Positions 7,517 to 15,037 of a stretch of DNA of 64,000 nt are shown here, piece after piece; positions within the stretch are counted from its first letter, which is position 1, and each line of letters opens with the position of its first letter. The position numbers were made by a program, and so were the translations under genes. The stretch is from positions 2,108,001-2,172,000 of the forward strand of contig NZ_CP031455.1 in NCBI RefSeq assembly GCF_003391135.1, in the 5' to 3' direction. The notes under the pieces were generated by a model. That model was not told the origin of the DNA, made no database searches, and worked only from the letters and a program-made list of their open reading frames with translations. Source of the DNA: Streptoverticillium olivoreticuli subsp. olivoreticuli. Its GTDB lineage: Bacteria > Actinomycetota > Actinomycetes > Streptomycetales > Streptomycetaceae.

Positions 7517-8959
7517 CTAGAGGATCGACCCCGGGGTGTAGGCGGCCGCCTCCGGGTGCCGCTTGGCGATCTCCTCGATGCGGGCGACGACCAGGGCGAC
7601 CTGGTCGGCGGCGGCACCGCTGAAGGACAGCTTGTCGGCCATCAGCGCGTCCAGGCCCGCCCGGTCCAGCGGGATGCGGTCGTCGGCCGCCAGCTTGTCG
7701 AGCAGCTCGTTGCGCTCGGCGCCCTGCTCGCGCATGGCCAGCGCGGAGGCCACCGCGTGCTCCTTGATGGCCTCGTGCGCGACCTCCCGGCCGACCCCGG
7801 CCCGCACCGCGGCCATCAGCACCTTGGTGGTGGCGAGGAAGGGGAGGTAGCGGTCCAGCTCGCGGGCGACGACCGCGGGGAAGGCGCCGAACTCGTCGAG
7901 GACCGTCAGGAAGGTCTCCAGCAGGCCGTCGAGCGCGAAGAACGCGTCCGGCAGCGCGACACGGCGCACCACCGAGCAGGAGACGTCGCCCTCGTTCCAC
8001 TGGTCGCCCGCCAGCTCGCCGGTCATCGAGGCGTAGCCGCGCAGGATGACCATGAGGCCGTTGACGCGCTCGCAGGAGCGGGTGTTCATCTTGTGCGGCA
8101 TCGCGGACGAGCCGACCTGGCCGGGCTTGAAGCCCTCGGTCACCAGCTCGTGGCCGGCCATCAGCCGGATCGTCTTGGCGAGCGAGGAGGGGGCCGCGGC
8201 GAGCTGCACCAGCGCGGTGACGACGTCGTAGTCGAGGGAGCGCGGGTAGACCTGGCCGACGGAGGTGAAGGCCTGCGCGAAGCCGAGGTGGCCCGCGATC
8301 CGGCGCTCCAGCTCGTCCAGCTTCGCGGCGTCGCCGCCGAGCAGGTCGAGCATGTCCTGGGCGGTGCCGACCGGGCCCTTGATGCCGCGCAGCGGATAGC
8401 GGCCCAGCAGCTCCTCCAGCCGCCCGTGGGCGACGAGCAGCTCGTCGGCCGTGGTGGCGAAGCGCTTGCCGAGGGTGGTGGCCTGGGCGGCGACGTTGTG
8501 CGAGCGGCCCGCCATGACCAGCTCGGCGTGCTCGCCGGCCAGCTTGCCCAGCCGGGCCAGCACGGCGACGGCGCGGTCGCGGACGAGCTCCAGCGAGAGC
8601 CGGATCTGGAGCTGCTCGACGTTCTCCGTGAGGTCGCGGGACGTCATGCCCTTGTGGACGTGCTCATGGCCGGCGAGGGCGTTGAACTCCTCGATCCGGG
8701 CCTTCACGTCGTGGCGGGTGACCTTCTCGCGCTCGGCGATCGAGGCCAGGTCGACCTGGTCCAGGACGCGCTCGTAGTCGGCGAGGGCGGCGTCCGGCAC
8801 CTCGATACCCAGGTCCTTCTGGGCGCGCAGCACGGCCAGCCAGAGCCTGCGCTCCAGGGTGACCTTGTACTCGGGGGACCACAGGACGGCGAGCTCGGCG
8901 GAGGCGTAGCGGCCGGCGAGGACGTTGGGGATGCGGGGCTTCAAAGGCGCAGCTGTCAC
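7517..8959 (-). CDS. purB: Adenylosuccinate lyase
   Basis: 480 residues from GTG 8959 (VTAAPLKPRIPNVLAGRYAS), the usual start in actinomycetes; the frame runs further upstream without conserved sequence. The fumarase/aspartase signature GSSAMPHKMNTRSCERV, with the catalytic Ser loop, is present near residue 275, and TSRDLTENVEQLQ (catalytic-region T-S-x-D) near residue 105. The enzyme cleaves SAICAR to AICAR and adenylosuccinate to AMP in purine synthesis. It stands alone with its own terminator and is divergent from the flavoprotein gene at 9136. Confidence 0.96.
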   Translation of the reverse strand: MTAAPLKPRIPNVLAGRYASAELAVLWSPEYKVTLERRLWLAVLRAQKDLGIEVPDAALADYERVLDQVDLASIAEREKVTRHDVKARIEEFNALAGHEHVHKGMTSRDLTENVEQLQIRLSLELVRDRAVAVLARLGKLAGEHAELVMAGRSHNVAAQATTLGKRFATTADELLVAHGRLEELLGRYPLRGIKGPVGTAQDMLDLLGGDAAKLDELERRIAGHLGFAQAFTSVGQVYPRSLDYDVVTALVQLAAAPSSLAKTIRLMAGHELVTEGFKPGQVGSSAMPHKMNTRSCERVNGLMVILRGYASMTGELAGDQWNEGDVSCSVVRRVALPDAFFALDGLLETFLTVLDEFGAFPAVVARELDRYLPFLATTKVLMAAVRAGVGREVAHEAIKEHAVASALAMREQGAERNELLDKLAADDRIPLDRAGLDALMADKLSFSGAAADQVALVVARIEEIAKRHPEAAAYTPGSIL

Positions 8960-9135
8960 ACGACCAGAGTCTACTGGCGGTTCCCGCAGGCCAGCGCCCC
9001 GGCTCGGTTCGTGCGTTGCTACGAGAGTTGCTACGAGAGGGGAGCCGCGGGACGCGTCGTGCGCGTGCCGGGCGCGGCGGCGGGTGGGATGGTGGTGCGC
9101 GTACACCGGGGAACGCCGACGGAAGGTTGCGCGCC

Positions 9136-10524
9136 ATGGCCGAGCAGGTGGATGTCGTCGTCATCGGCATGGGGCCGGGCGGCGAGCACGTGGCGGGGCG
9201 GCTGGCCGAGGCCGGGCTGAGCGTGGTGGGCGTCGAGGCGGAGCTGGTCGGCGGCGAGTGCCCGTACTGGGGGTGCGTGCCGAGCAAGATGATGATCCGG
9301 GCGGGGAACCTGCTGGCGGAGGGGCGCCGGATCCCCGGCATGGCCGGGGCGTCGCAGGTGATGCCGGACTGGGCGCCGCTGGCCCGCCGGATCCGTGACG
9401 AGGCCACCGACGACTGGAACGACCGGGTGGCGGCCGACCGCTTCACCGGCAAGGGCGGCCGCCTGGTCCGGGGGCGCGGGCGGCTGGCCGGGCCCGGCCG
9501 GGTCGAGGTGGACGGCGAGGTCTTCGAGGCCCGGCGCGGGGTCGTGATCGCGACCGGCACCAAGCCGTCCGTCCCGCCGGTGCCGGGCCTGGCGGAGGTG
9601 CCGTACTGGACGAATCGCGACGCGGTGTCCGCGAAGGAGGCGCCGGGCTCGCTGCTCGTGCTCGGCGGCGGTGCCATCGGGCTGGAACTCGCGCAGGTCT
9701 ACGCCCGGTTCGGTACCCGTGTCGAGATCGTGGAGGCCATGGCGGGGCTGATCCCGGCCGAGGAGCCGGAGGCGGGCGAGCTGCTGGCGGAGGTGCTGCG
9801 CCGGGAGGGGCTGCGCATCCGGACCGGCGCCCGGGCGGCCGGGGTGCGGCATGACGTGGACACCTTCACGCTCACCCTGGAGGACGGCACGGAGCTGACG
9901 GCCGACCGGCTGCTGGTGGCCACGGGCCGCCGGGTCGACCTCGCGGACCTGGGCCTGGAGACCGTGGGGCTCGATCCGCGGGCGCGGTCGCTGAAGGTCG
10001 ACGGCCGGCTGCTGGCGGGGCACGCGCTGTGGGGCGTGGGCGACGTGACGGGGCACGGGGCGTTCACGCACGTCGCGATGTACGAGGCCGAGATCGTGAT
10101 CCGCGCGGTGCTGGGCGAGGCGGGGCCCGAAGCCGACTACCGCGCGCTGCCCAGGGTGACGTTCACCGACCCGGAGGCCGGGGCCGTGGGGCTGACGGAG
10201 CATCAGGCACGGGAGAAGGGGCTGCGCGTGCGCACCGGCCTCGCGCGGGTGCCGTCGTCGACGCGCGGCTGGATCCACAAGGCGGGCAACGACGGTCTGG
10301 TCAAGCTGGTCGAGGACGCGGACCGCGGCGTCCTGGTCGGGGCGACCACGGTCGGTCCGATGGGCGGCGAGGTGATGTACGGCCTGGCGGTGGCGGTCCA
10401 GGCGGAGGTGCCGGTGGAGGCCCTGCGCCACATGATCTACGCGTACCCGACCTTCCACCGGGGCGTGGAGGCCGCGCTCGCCGACCTCCGGTCGGGCGAC
10501 GACCACGGGGCGGCGGACCGTTGA
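9136..10524 (+). CDS. FAD-dependent pyridine nucleotide-disulfide oxidoreductase
   Basis: 462 residues from ATG 9136. The N-terminal FAD-binding Rossmann motif is VVVIGMGPGGEHVAGRLAEAG. The redox disulfide is CPYWGCVPSK (Cys-x4-Cys), as in class I enzymes such as lipoamide dehydrogenase and mercuric reductase. The NAD(P) Rossmann motif is VLGGGAIGLELAQVYARFG, the second FAD motif is LWGVGDVTGHGAFTHVA, and the C-terminal dimer/active-site element is YAYPTFHRGVEAAL. There is no lipoyl complex gene nearby and no N-terminal metal-binding domain, so the substrate is open; a mercuric-reductase-like or quinone/disulfide reductase is possible. Confidence 0.9.
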   Translation: MAEQVDVVVIGMGPGGEHVAGRLAEAGLSVVGVEAELVGGECPYWGCVPSKMMIRAGNLLAEGRRIPGMAGASQVMPDWAPLARRIRDEATDDWNDRVAADRFTGKGGRLVRGRGRLAGPGRVEVDGEVFEARRGVVIATGTKPSVPPVPGLAEVPYWTNRDAVSAKEAPGSLLVLGGGAIGLELAQVYARFGTRVEIVEAMAGLIPAEEPEAGELLAEVLRREGLRIRTGARAAGVRHDVDTFTLTLEDGTELTADRLLVATGRRVDLADLGLETVGLDPRARSLKVDGRLLAGHALWGVGDVTGHGAFTHVAMYEAEIVIRAVLGEAGPEADYRALPRVTFTDPEAGAVGLTEHQAREKGLRVRTGLARVPSSTRGWIHKAGNDGLVKLVEDADRGVLVGATTVGPMGGEVMYGLAVAVQAEVPVEALRHMIYAYPTFHRGVEAALADLRSGDDHGAADR

Positions 10525-10646
10525 CGACCCGGACCGCTGACAACCCGGACCGCCGGTAACCCGGACAGTTGGCGACAAGGCCGACCTTAACCCGTCGGTC
10601 ACAAGCCGTTCGTGATCACGCAACACCGTTCGGTCAGGGTGGGCCC

Positions 10647-12032
10647 ATGACTGACGAGACCCGTGCGAAGAGCGCGCACGCGCGCCATCACTGGCGGCGG
10701 GATCTGGTGGAGCTGGCCGCCCTGTTCACCGCGGTCGCCGCCGCCGACTCCGTGGCCAACACGGTCGCGCACGGCCCGGACGGCCCCGTCCTGCTGGTCT
10801 CCTCTGCCGCCGCGCTGCTCGCCACGGCGGGCTTCCACACCTGGTGGGCGCGGCGGCACCACGCCGCTCCCCCGCGGCCCGGCAAGGCCCTCCCCGTCGC
10901 GAACGGCGAAGTCGGCACGGCACCCTCGTCCGTCACCGGGCAGAGCACCGCCCTGTGGCGGATGCGGACGACCGTGCGGGACGAGCCCGGCAGTCTCGCC
11001 GCGCTGTGCATGGCGCTGGCCCACCACCACGTCGACATCCTCGCGCTCCAGACGCATCCGCTGGCCGACGGCGCCGTGGACGAGCTCCTGCTGCGCGCCC
11101 CGGACGCCCTGACGCCCGCCGAGCTGGCGGACGCCGCTGCCGCCGGTGGCGGCAGCGGCACCTGGCTGGAGCGCGCCGACGCCCACGATCTCGTGGACGC
11201 CCCGACCCGGGCGCTCACACTCGCCACCCGCACGGCCCTCGACGCGGCGGAACTCCCGCTCGCGCTGCGGCAGTTGTTCGGCCGCTGCGCCATCCGCTCG
11301 GTGCCCGCCGCCGACGGCGGCCCGGATCCGGCGGTACCCCCGGAGGGGGTGTGGGAGGAGACGGTGATGCGGCTGCCGGACCCCTCGGGCGGGACGATCA
11401 CCATCGAGCGCCCCCATCTCCCCTTCACTCCCACCGAGTTCGCGCGGGCCCGCGCGCTGGTCGAGCTGGACGCCCGCCTCGGCCCGCGCGTCCCGCCGCG
11501 CAGCGATGTGCTGACGCTGCCCGAGGGCAACGAGATCACCGTGCGCCGCGCCGGACTCGACGATCTCACCGCGGCGCGCGAGATGCACGAGCGCTGCTCC
11601 GCCGCGACGCTGTCCCGGCGCTACCACGGACCGGTCGGTGACGCCGACCGCTATCTCCGCCACCTGCTGAGCCCGCGCTTCGGCCGCACCCTGGCCGCGT
11701 ACACGGCGTCCGGCCGGCTGGTGGCGCTCGGCCATCTGTTGTGGGACGGCGAGGAGACCGAGATCTCGCTGCTCGTCGAGGACGCGTGGCAGCGGCGCGG
11801 AGTCGGCGGCGAACTGCTGGGCAGGCTGGTGGCGATGGCCGCCGACGCGGGGTGCGAGAGCGTCTACGCCGTCACCCAGGCGTCCAACACCGCGATGGTG
11901 GCGGCGATGCGCGCGCTGGACCTGCCGCTGGACTATCTGATCGAGGAGGGCACGCTGGTCGTCACGGCCCGCCTCGCCCCGGCACCGGCCGGGCCCGCGA
12001 CCCGTACGGGATCTTCCGCCCGCAAGCGCTGA
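10647..12032 (+). CDS. Membrane-anchored ACT-GNAT acetyltransferase fusion
   Basis: 461 residues from ATG 10647 (AGGGTGG upstream). Residues about 18-72 hold two hydrophobic stretches (LVELAALFTAVAAADSVAN and VLLVSSAAALLATAGFHTWW), probably a membrane hairpin. A region starting near residue 110 reads like an ACT domain (TTVRDEPGSLAALCMALAHH). The C-terminal third is a GNAT domain with ITVRRAGLDDLTAAREMHERC and the acetyl-CoA pyrophosphate loop QRRGVGGELLGRLV. ACT domains bind amino acids, so an amino-acid-responsive acetyltransferase is a reasonable inference. The acceptor is unknown. Confidence 0.85.
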   Translation: MTDETRAKSAHARHHWRRDLVELAALFTAVAAADSVANTVAHGPDGPVLLVSSAAALLATAGFHTWWARRHHAAPPRPGKALPVANGEVGTAPSSVTGQSTALWRMRTTVRDEPGSLAALCMALAHHHVDILALQTHPLADGAVDELLLRAPDALTPAELADAAAAGGGSGTWLERADAHDLVDAPTRALTLATRTALDAAELPLALRQLFGRCAIRSVPAADGGPDPAVPPEGVWEETVMRLPDPSGGTITIERPHLPFTPTEFARARALVELDARLGPRVPPRSDVLTLPEGNEITVRRAGLDDLTAAREMHERCSAATLSRRYHGPVGDADRYLRHLLSPRFGRTLAAYTASGRLVALGHLLWDGEETEISLLVEDAWQRRGVGGELLGRLVAMAADAGCESVYAVTQASNTAMVAAMRALDLPLDYLIEEGTLVVTARLAPAPAGPATRTGSSARKR

Positions 12033-12107
12033 AAAGCCGCCCCGCTCCGGGATCCGGATCCCGAAATGCCGGTGACGCGGCCGCCCCACGCGTACGAGGA
12101 TGACCGC

Positions 12108-13793
12108 ATGCCGAACAACACCGTGAACCCGCTTCCCCGCCAGGTCGCCGACGCCTACGTCGACGCGTTCATCGAACTCGACCCGCTCGCCGGCACCTAC
12201 CTCGGGGTGGCGGAGTCCTCGCGGCGGCTGCCGGACTTCTCGCCCGCGGGCGGGCGGGCGCTGGCCGACCTGGCCCGCACGACCCTCGGCCGGCTGGCCG
12301 AGGCGGAGCGGCGGCCGGGCGCGGACAGCGACATCGAGCGGCGCTGCGCCCGCTTGCTGCGGGAGCGGCTCACCGCCGAACTCGCCGTCCACGAGGCGGG
12401 CGAGCAGCTGCGCGCGGTGAGCAATATCCACTCCCCGGTGCACTCCGTGCGGCAGGCGTTCACCATGATGCCGACGGAGAGCGCCGAGGACTGGTCGGCG
12501 GTCGCCGAGCGGCTGCGGGCCGTGCCCGCGGCGCTGGAGTCCTACCGCGAGGCCCTCGCCGAGGGCCTCGCGCAGAAGCTGCCCGCCGGTCCGAGCCAGG
12601 TGACCACCGTCATCGGGCAGTTGGGCGAGTGGATCGGCACGGACGGCGGCTGGTTCGCGGAGTTCGTCGCGCAGGGACCCGAGGAGCTGCGCGCGGAGCT
12701 GGAGGGGAGCGCCGCCACCGCGACCGGCGGGCTCGTCGCGCTGCGCGACTGGCTGCGCGACGTCTACGCCCCGGCCGTCGAGGGCGCCCCCGAGGTGGTG
12801 GGCCGCGAGCGGTACGCCCGCTGGTCGCGCCTGTGGAACGGCACGGACCTCGACCTCGACGAGGCGTACGCGTACGGCTGGTCGGAGTTCCACCGCATCC
12901 TCGCCGAGATGCGCACCGAGGCCGAGAAGATCCTGCCCGGCGCGAAGTCCCCGTGGGAGGCGCTGGCCCATCTCGACGTCCATGGGCCGCACATCGAGGG
13001 CGTCGAGGAGGTGCGGGTGTGGCTCCAGCGGCTGATGGACGAGACCATCGAGGCGCTGGACGGCACCCACTTCGAGCTGGCCGAGCGGGTCAAGCGGGTG
13101 GAGTCCCGGATCGCGCCCGAGGGCAGCGCCGCGGCCCCGTACTACAGCTCGCCGTCCGAGGACTTCTCGCGCCCGGGCCGGACGTGGCTGCCGACGATGG
13201 GCGAGACCCGGTTCCCGGAGTACGACCTGGTGTCCACCTGGTACCACGAGGGCGTGCCCGGCCACCACCTCCAGCTCGCGCAGTGGGCGCACGTGGCGGA
13301 ACGGCTCTCGCGCTACCAGACCACGATCGGCAACGTCAGCGCCAACTGCGAGGGCTGGGCGCTGTACGCGGAGCGGCTCATGGACGAGCTGGGCTTCCTC
13401 ACCGACCCCGGGCGCCGACTGGGTTATCTGGACGCCCAGATGATGCGCTCCACGCGGGTGATCATCGACATCGGGATGCACCTGGAGCTGCGGATCCCGG
13501 AGCACTCGCCGTTCCACCCCGGCGAGCGGTGGACGCCCGAGCTGGCACGGGAGTTCTTCGGGCTGCACAGCGGCCGCCCGGCGGGCTTCGTCGACAGCGA
13601 GCTGGTGCGCTACCTCGGTCTGCCGGGCCAGGCCATCGGCTACAAGCTCGGCGAGCGGGCCTGGCTGGCCGGGCGCGACGCGGCCCGCAAGGCGCACGGT
13701 GACGCGTTCGACGCGAAGGCCTGGCACATGGCGGCGCTGTCACAGGGATCACTGGGCCTGGACGACCTGCTGGCGGAGCTCTCGGCGCTCTGA
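12108..13793 (+). CDS. DUF885-family putative metallopeptidase
   Basis: 561 residues from ATG 12108. The family hallmark YHEGVPGHHLQLAQ near residue 385 gives a zinc-binding H-E...H-H cluster, followed by NCEGWALYAERLMDELG with a likely third ligand Glu. These proteins are predicted cytoplasmic gluzincin-like carboxypeptidases. No signal peptide is seen. It is followed by a strong terminator and is monocistronic. The peptidase activity is inferred from the family; substrates are unknown. Confidence 0.88.
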   Translation: MPNNTVNPLPRQVADAYVDAFIELDPLAGTYLGVAESSRRLPDFSPAGGRALADLARTTLGRLAEAERRPGADSDIERRCARLLRERLTAELAVHEAGEQLRAVSNIHSPVHSVRQAFTMMPTESAEDWSAVAERLRAVPAALESYREALAEGLAQKLPAGPSQVTTVIGQLGEWIGTDGGWFAEFVAQGPEELRAELEGSAATATGGLVALRDWLRDVYAPAVEGAPEVVGRERYARWSRLWNGTDLDLDEAYAYGWSEFHRILAEMRTEAEKILPGAKSPWEALAHLDVHGPHIEGVEEVRVWLQRLMDETIEALDGTHFELAERVKRVESRIAPEGSAAAPYYSSPSEDFSRPGRTWLPTMGETRFPEYDLVSTWYHEGVPGHHLQLAQWAHVAERLSRYQTTIGNVSANCEGWALYAERLMDELGFLTDPGRRLGYLDAQMMRSTRVIIDIGMHLELRIPEHSPFHPGERWTPELAREFFGLHSGRPAGFVDSELVRYLGLPGQAIGYKLGERAWLAGRDAARKAHGDAFDAKAWHMAALSQGSLGLDDLLAELSAL

Positions 13794-13805
13794 CGCACGG
13801 ACGCG

Positions 13806-13839
13806 GGGGCGGGCCCGGTGCAGCATCCGGGCCCGCCCC
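13806..13839. terminator. Bidirectional hairpin between DUF885 gene and toxin gene
   Basis: Perfect 13-bp inverted repeat (13806-13818 with 13827-13839) and an 8-base loop, located between the convergent stops at 13793 and 13852, so it can end both transcripts. Confidence 0.8.
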
Positions 13840-13851
13840 GCGCGGGGCGGC

Positions 13852-14223
13852 TCAGATGCGCCAGGTCCGGATGCGGTCGGCGCATTCGTAGACGTCGACG
13901 CGGTATTCCTTGATGTCCCGGGCGAGATCGACTATGGAGCCGTAGGGCGGGTCGATGCCCTCGCCCGCGGCGGCCATATAGGCGACGACGACCATGCAGG
14001 CGTAGAGACTGCTGCGCACCGGCAGCGGCTGGAGCCGGACCAGGGTGTGCATCAGGGCGGCGGCACGCCAGGCGGCGTCGGGCTCGTGGTCGAACTTCGC
14101 GACGTCGAAGGCGTGCCGGGAGACCGCGGCGGCGAGGGCGGTGTAGTCGTGGACGGCGGGCTCTTCGTACAGCTTCTGCTCCTGCACACCGAGGAGCCAG
14201 GGCAGATCGATGAGCAACGTCAT
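13852..14223 (-). CDS. Fic/Doc-like toxin component with degenerate active site
   Basis: 123 residues. It begins MTLLIDLPWLLGVQEQKLYE and contains VHDYTALAAAVSRHAF and AAWRAAALMHTLVRLQPL, which align by eye with the Doc helix bundle. The position where Fic/Doc proteins carry HxFxx(G/D)N(G/K) reads LPVRSSLYACMVVVAY, so the catalytic His and phosphate-binding loop are missing. It overlaps the upstream small gene by one base (TGATG), the arrangement of an antitoxin-toxin pair. A Doc-like kinase or AMP-transferase activity is therefore doubtful. The call rests on operon form and overall resemblance. Confidence 0.7.
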   Translation of the reverse strand: MTLLIDLPWLLGVQEQKLYEEPAVHDYTALAAAVSRHAFDVAKFDHEPDAAWRAAALMHTLVRLQPLPVRSSLYACMVVVAYMAAAGEGIDPPYGSIVDLARDIKEYRVDVYECADRIRTWRI

Positions 14224-14453
14224 CAGGCGGCCGCACCGCCCTCGGACGGAGGTGCCTCCTCAGGGAAGGCGGCGTCGAATTCCTCTATGTGTTCGTTCCA
14301 GAACTTCGCGGCACGCTCCACGAAGCGGCGTCGCTGCTGCTCGCGCACGGACAGGTCGTGCACATAGGCCTTGATGCTCTTCCCGTCGGCGGCAGCGGCC
14401 TCACGGATGGCCGCGAGCTCCTCTTCCGTGAATTCAATGTTGAGTGCCGGCAT
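14223..14453 (-). CDS. Small antitoxin of the Fic-like pair
   Basis: 76 residues from ATG 14453, preceded by GGAG. The N-terminus MPALNIEFTEEELAAIREAA followed by GKSIKAYVHDLSV looks like a ribbon-helix-helix DNA-binding domain; the acidic C-terminal tail (EEFDAAFPEEAPPSEGG) would be the toxin-binding, unstructured part. Its stop shares one base with the toxin start, so translation is coupled. An inverted repeat lies just upstream of the start. Confidence 0.75.
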   Translation of the reverse strand: MPALNIEFTEEELAAIREAAAADGKSIKAYVHDLSVREQQRRRFVERAAKFWNEHIEEFDAAFPEEAPPSEGGAAA

Positions 14454-14460
14454 GGCTCCA

Positions 14461-14479
14461 CGGTACCGGCCCAGTACCG
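14461..14479. promoter_or_regulatory. Inverted repeat upstream of the antitoxin gene
   Basis: CGGTAC, 7 bases, GTACCG at 14461-14479, ending 8 bases from the antitoxin ATG. It is placed as an autorepression operator for a ribbon-helix-helix antitoxin would be. It might also serve the divergent AsnC gene 112 bases away. Confidence 0.45.
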
Positions 14480-14590
14480 GACGCGGCAGGGGCCGACCGG
14501 CCCTCGCGGATCCGTCCGCGCCTGCCGGTCGAACGGTCAATCCCCGGTAAAACCCTTGTTCGGCTGGGGTTTCCACGGTAGACATCACCC

Positions 14591-15037
14591 ATGACCGGCT
14601 ATTCCCCCGACGCCACCGACTGGCGCATCCTCGATGCCCTCCAGAGCAACGGCCGTGCGGGCTTCGCGGAGTTGGCGCGCACGGTGGAGATGTCCTCCAG
14701 CGCCGTGACCGAGCGGGTCCGCAGGCTGGAGGAGGCGGGTGTCATCGGCGGGTACACGGCCGTCGTCGACCCCGAGAAGCTGGGGCTGCCCGTCCTCGCC
14801 TTCGTCCGGCTGCGCTGTCCGAACGGGAACTACGAGCCGTTGCACGATCTGCTGGCGACCACGCCGGAGATCCTGGAGGCGCACCACGTCACGGGCGACG
14901 ACTGCTTCGTGATCAAGGTCGCGGCCCGGTCGATGCGGCACCTGGAGGAGGTCGCCGGGCGGATCGGCGCTCTCGGCGCGGTGACCACGAGCGTGGTCTA
15001 CTCCTCACCGCTCGCCCGCCGGGCGCTCAGCCGGTGA
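14591..15037 (+). CDS. Lrp/AsnC-family transcriptional regulator
   Basis: 148 residues from ATG 14591. The N-terminal helix-turn-helix is WRILDALQSNGRAGFAELARTVEMSSSAVTERVRRLEEAGVI (quoted in overlapping parts: DWRILDALQSNGR, MSSSAVTERVRRLEEAG). The C-terminal RAM/ACT effector domain (VLAFVRLRCPN through VTTSVVYSSPL) binds amino acids. Its 3' end overlaps the sbcC 3' end by 11 bases in convergent orientation. The target is unknown; regulation of the divergent toxin-antitoxin pair is possible but unsupported. Confidence 0.92.
   Translation: MTGYSPDATDWRILDALQSNGRAGFAELARTVEMSSSAVTERVRRLEEAGVIGGYTAVVDPEKLGLPVLAFVRLRCPNGNYEPLHDLLATTPEILEAHHVTGDDCFVIKVAARSMRHLEEVAGRIGALGAVTTSVVYSSPLARRALSR

Noticed and set aside
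12048..12063. 16-base palindrome CGGGATCCGGATCCCG as a regulatory site
   Set aside because: It lies just after the GNAT stop, contains overlapping simple palindromes, and has no promoter beside it; at most a weak terminator.
10599..13727. A 1042-codon open frame on the minus strand across the GNAT and DUF885 genes
   Set aside because: It is antisense to two clear genes; the composition is that of a high-GC shadow frame and no domain or ribosome site is visible.
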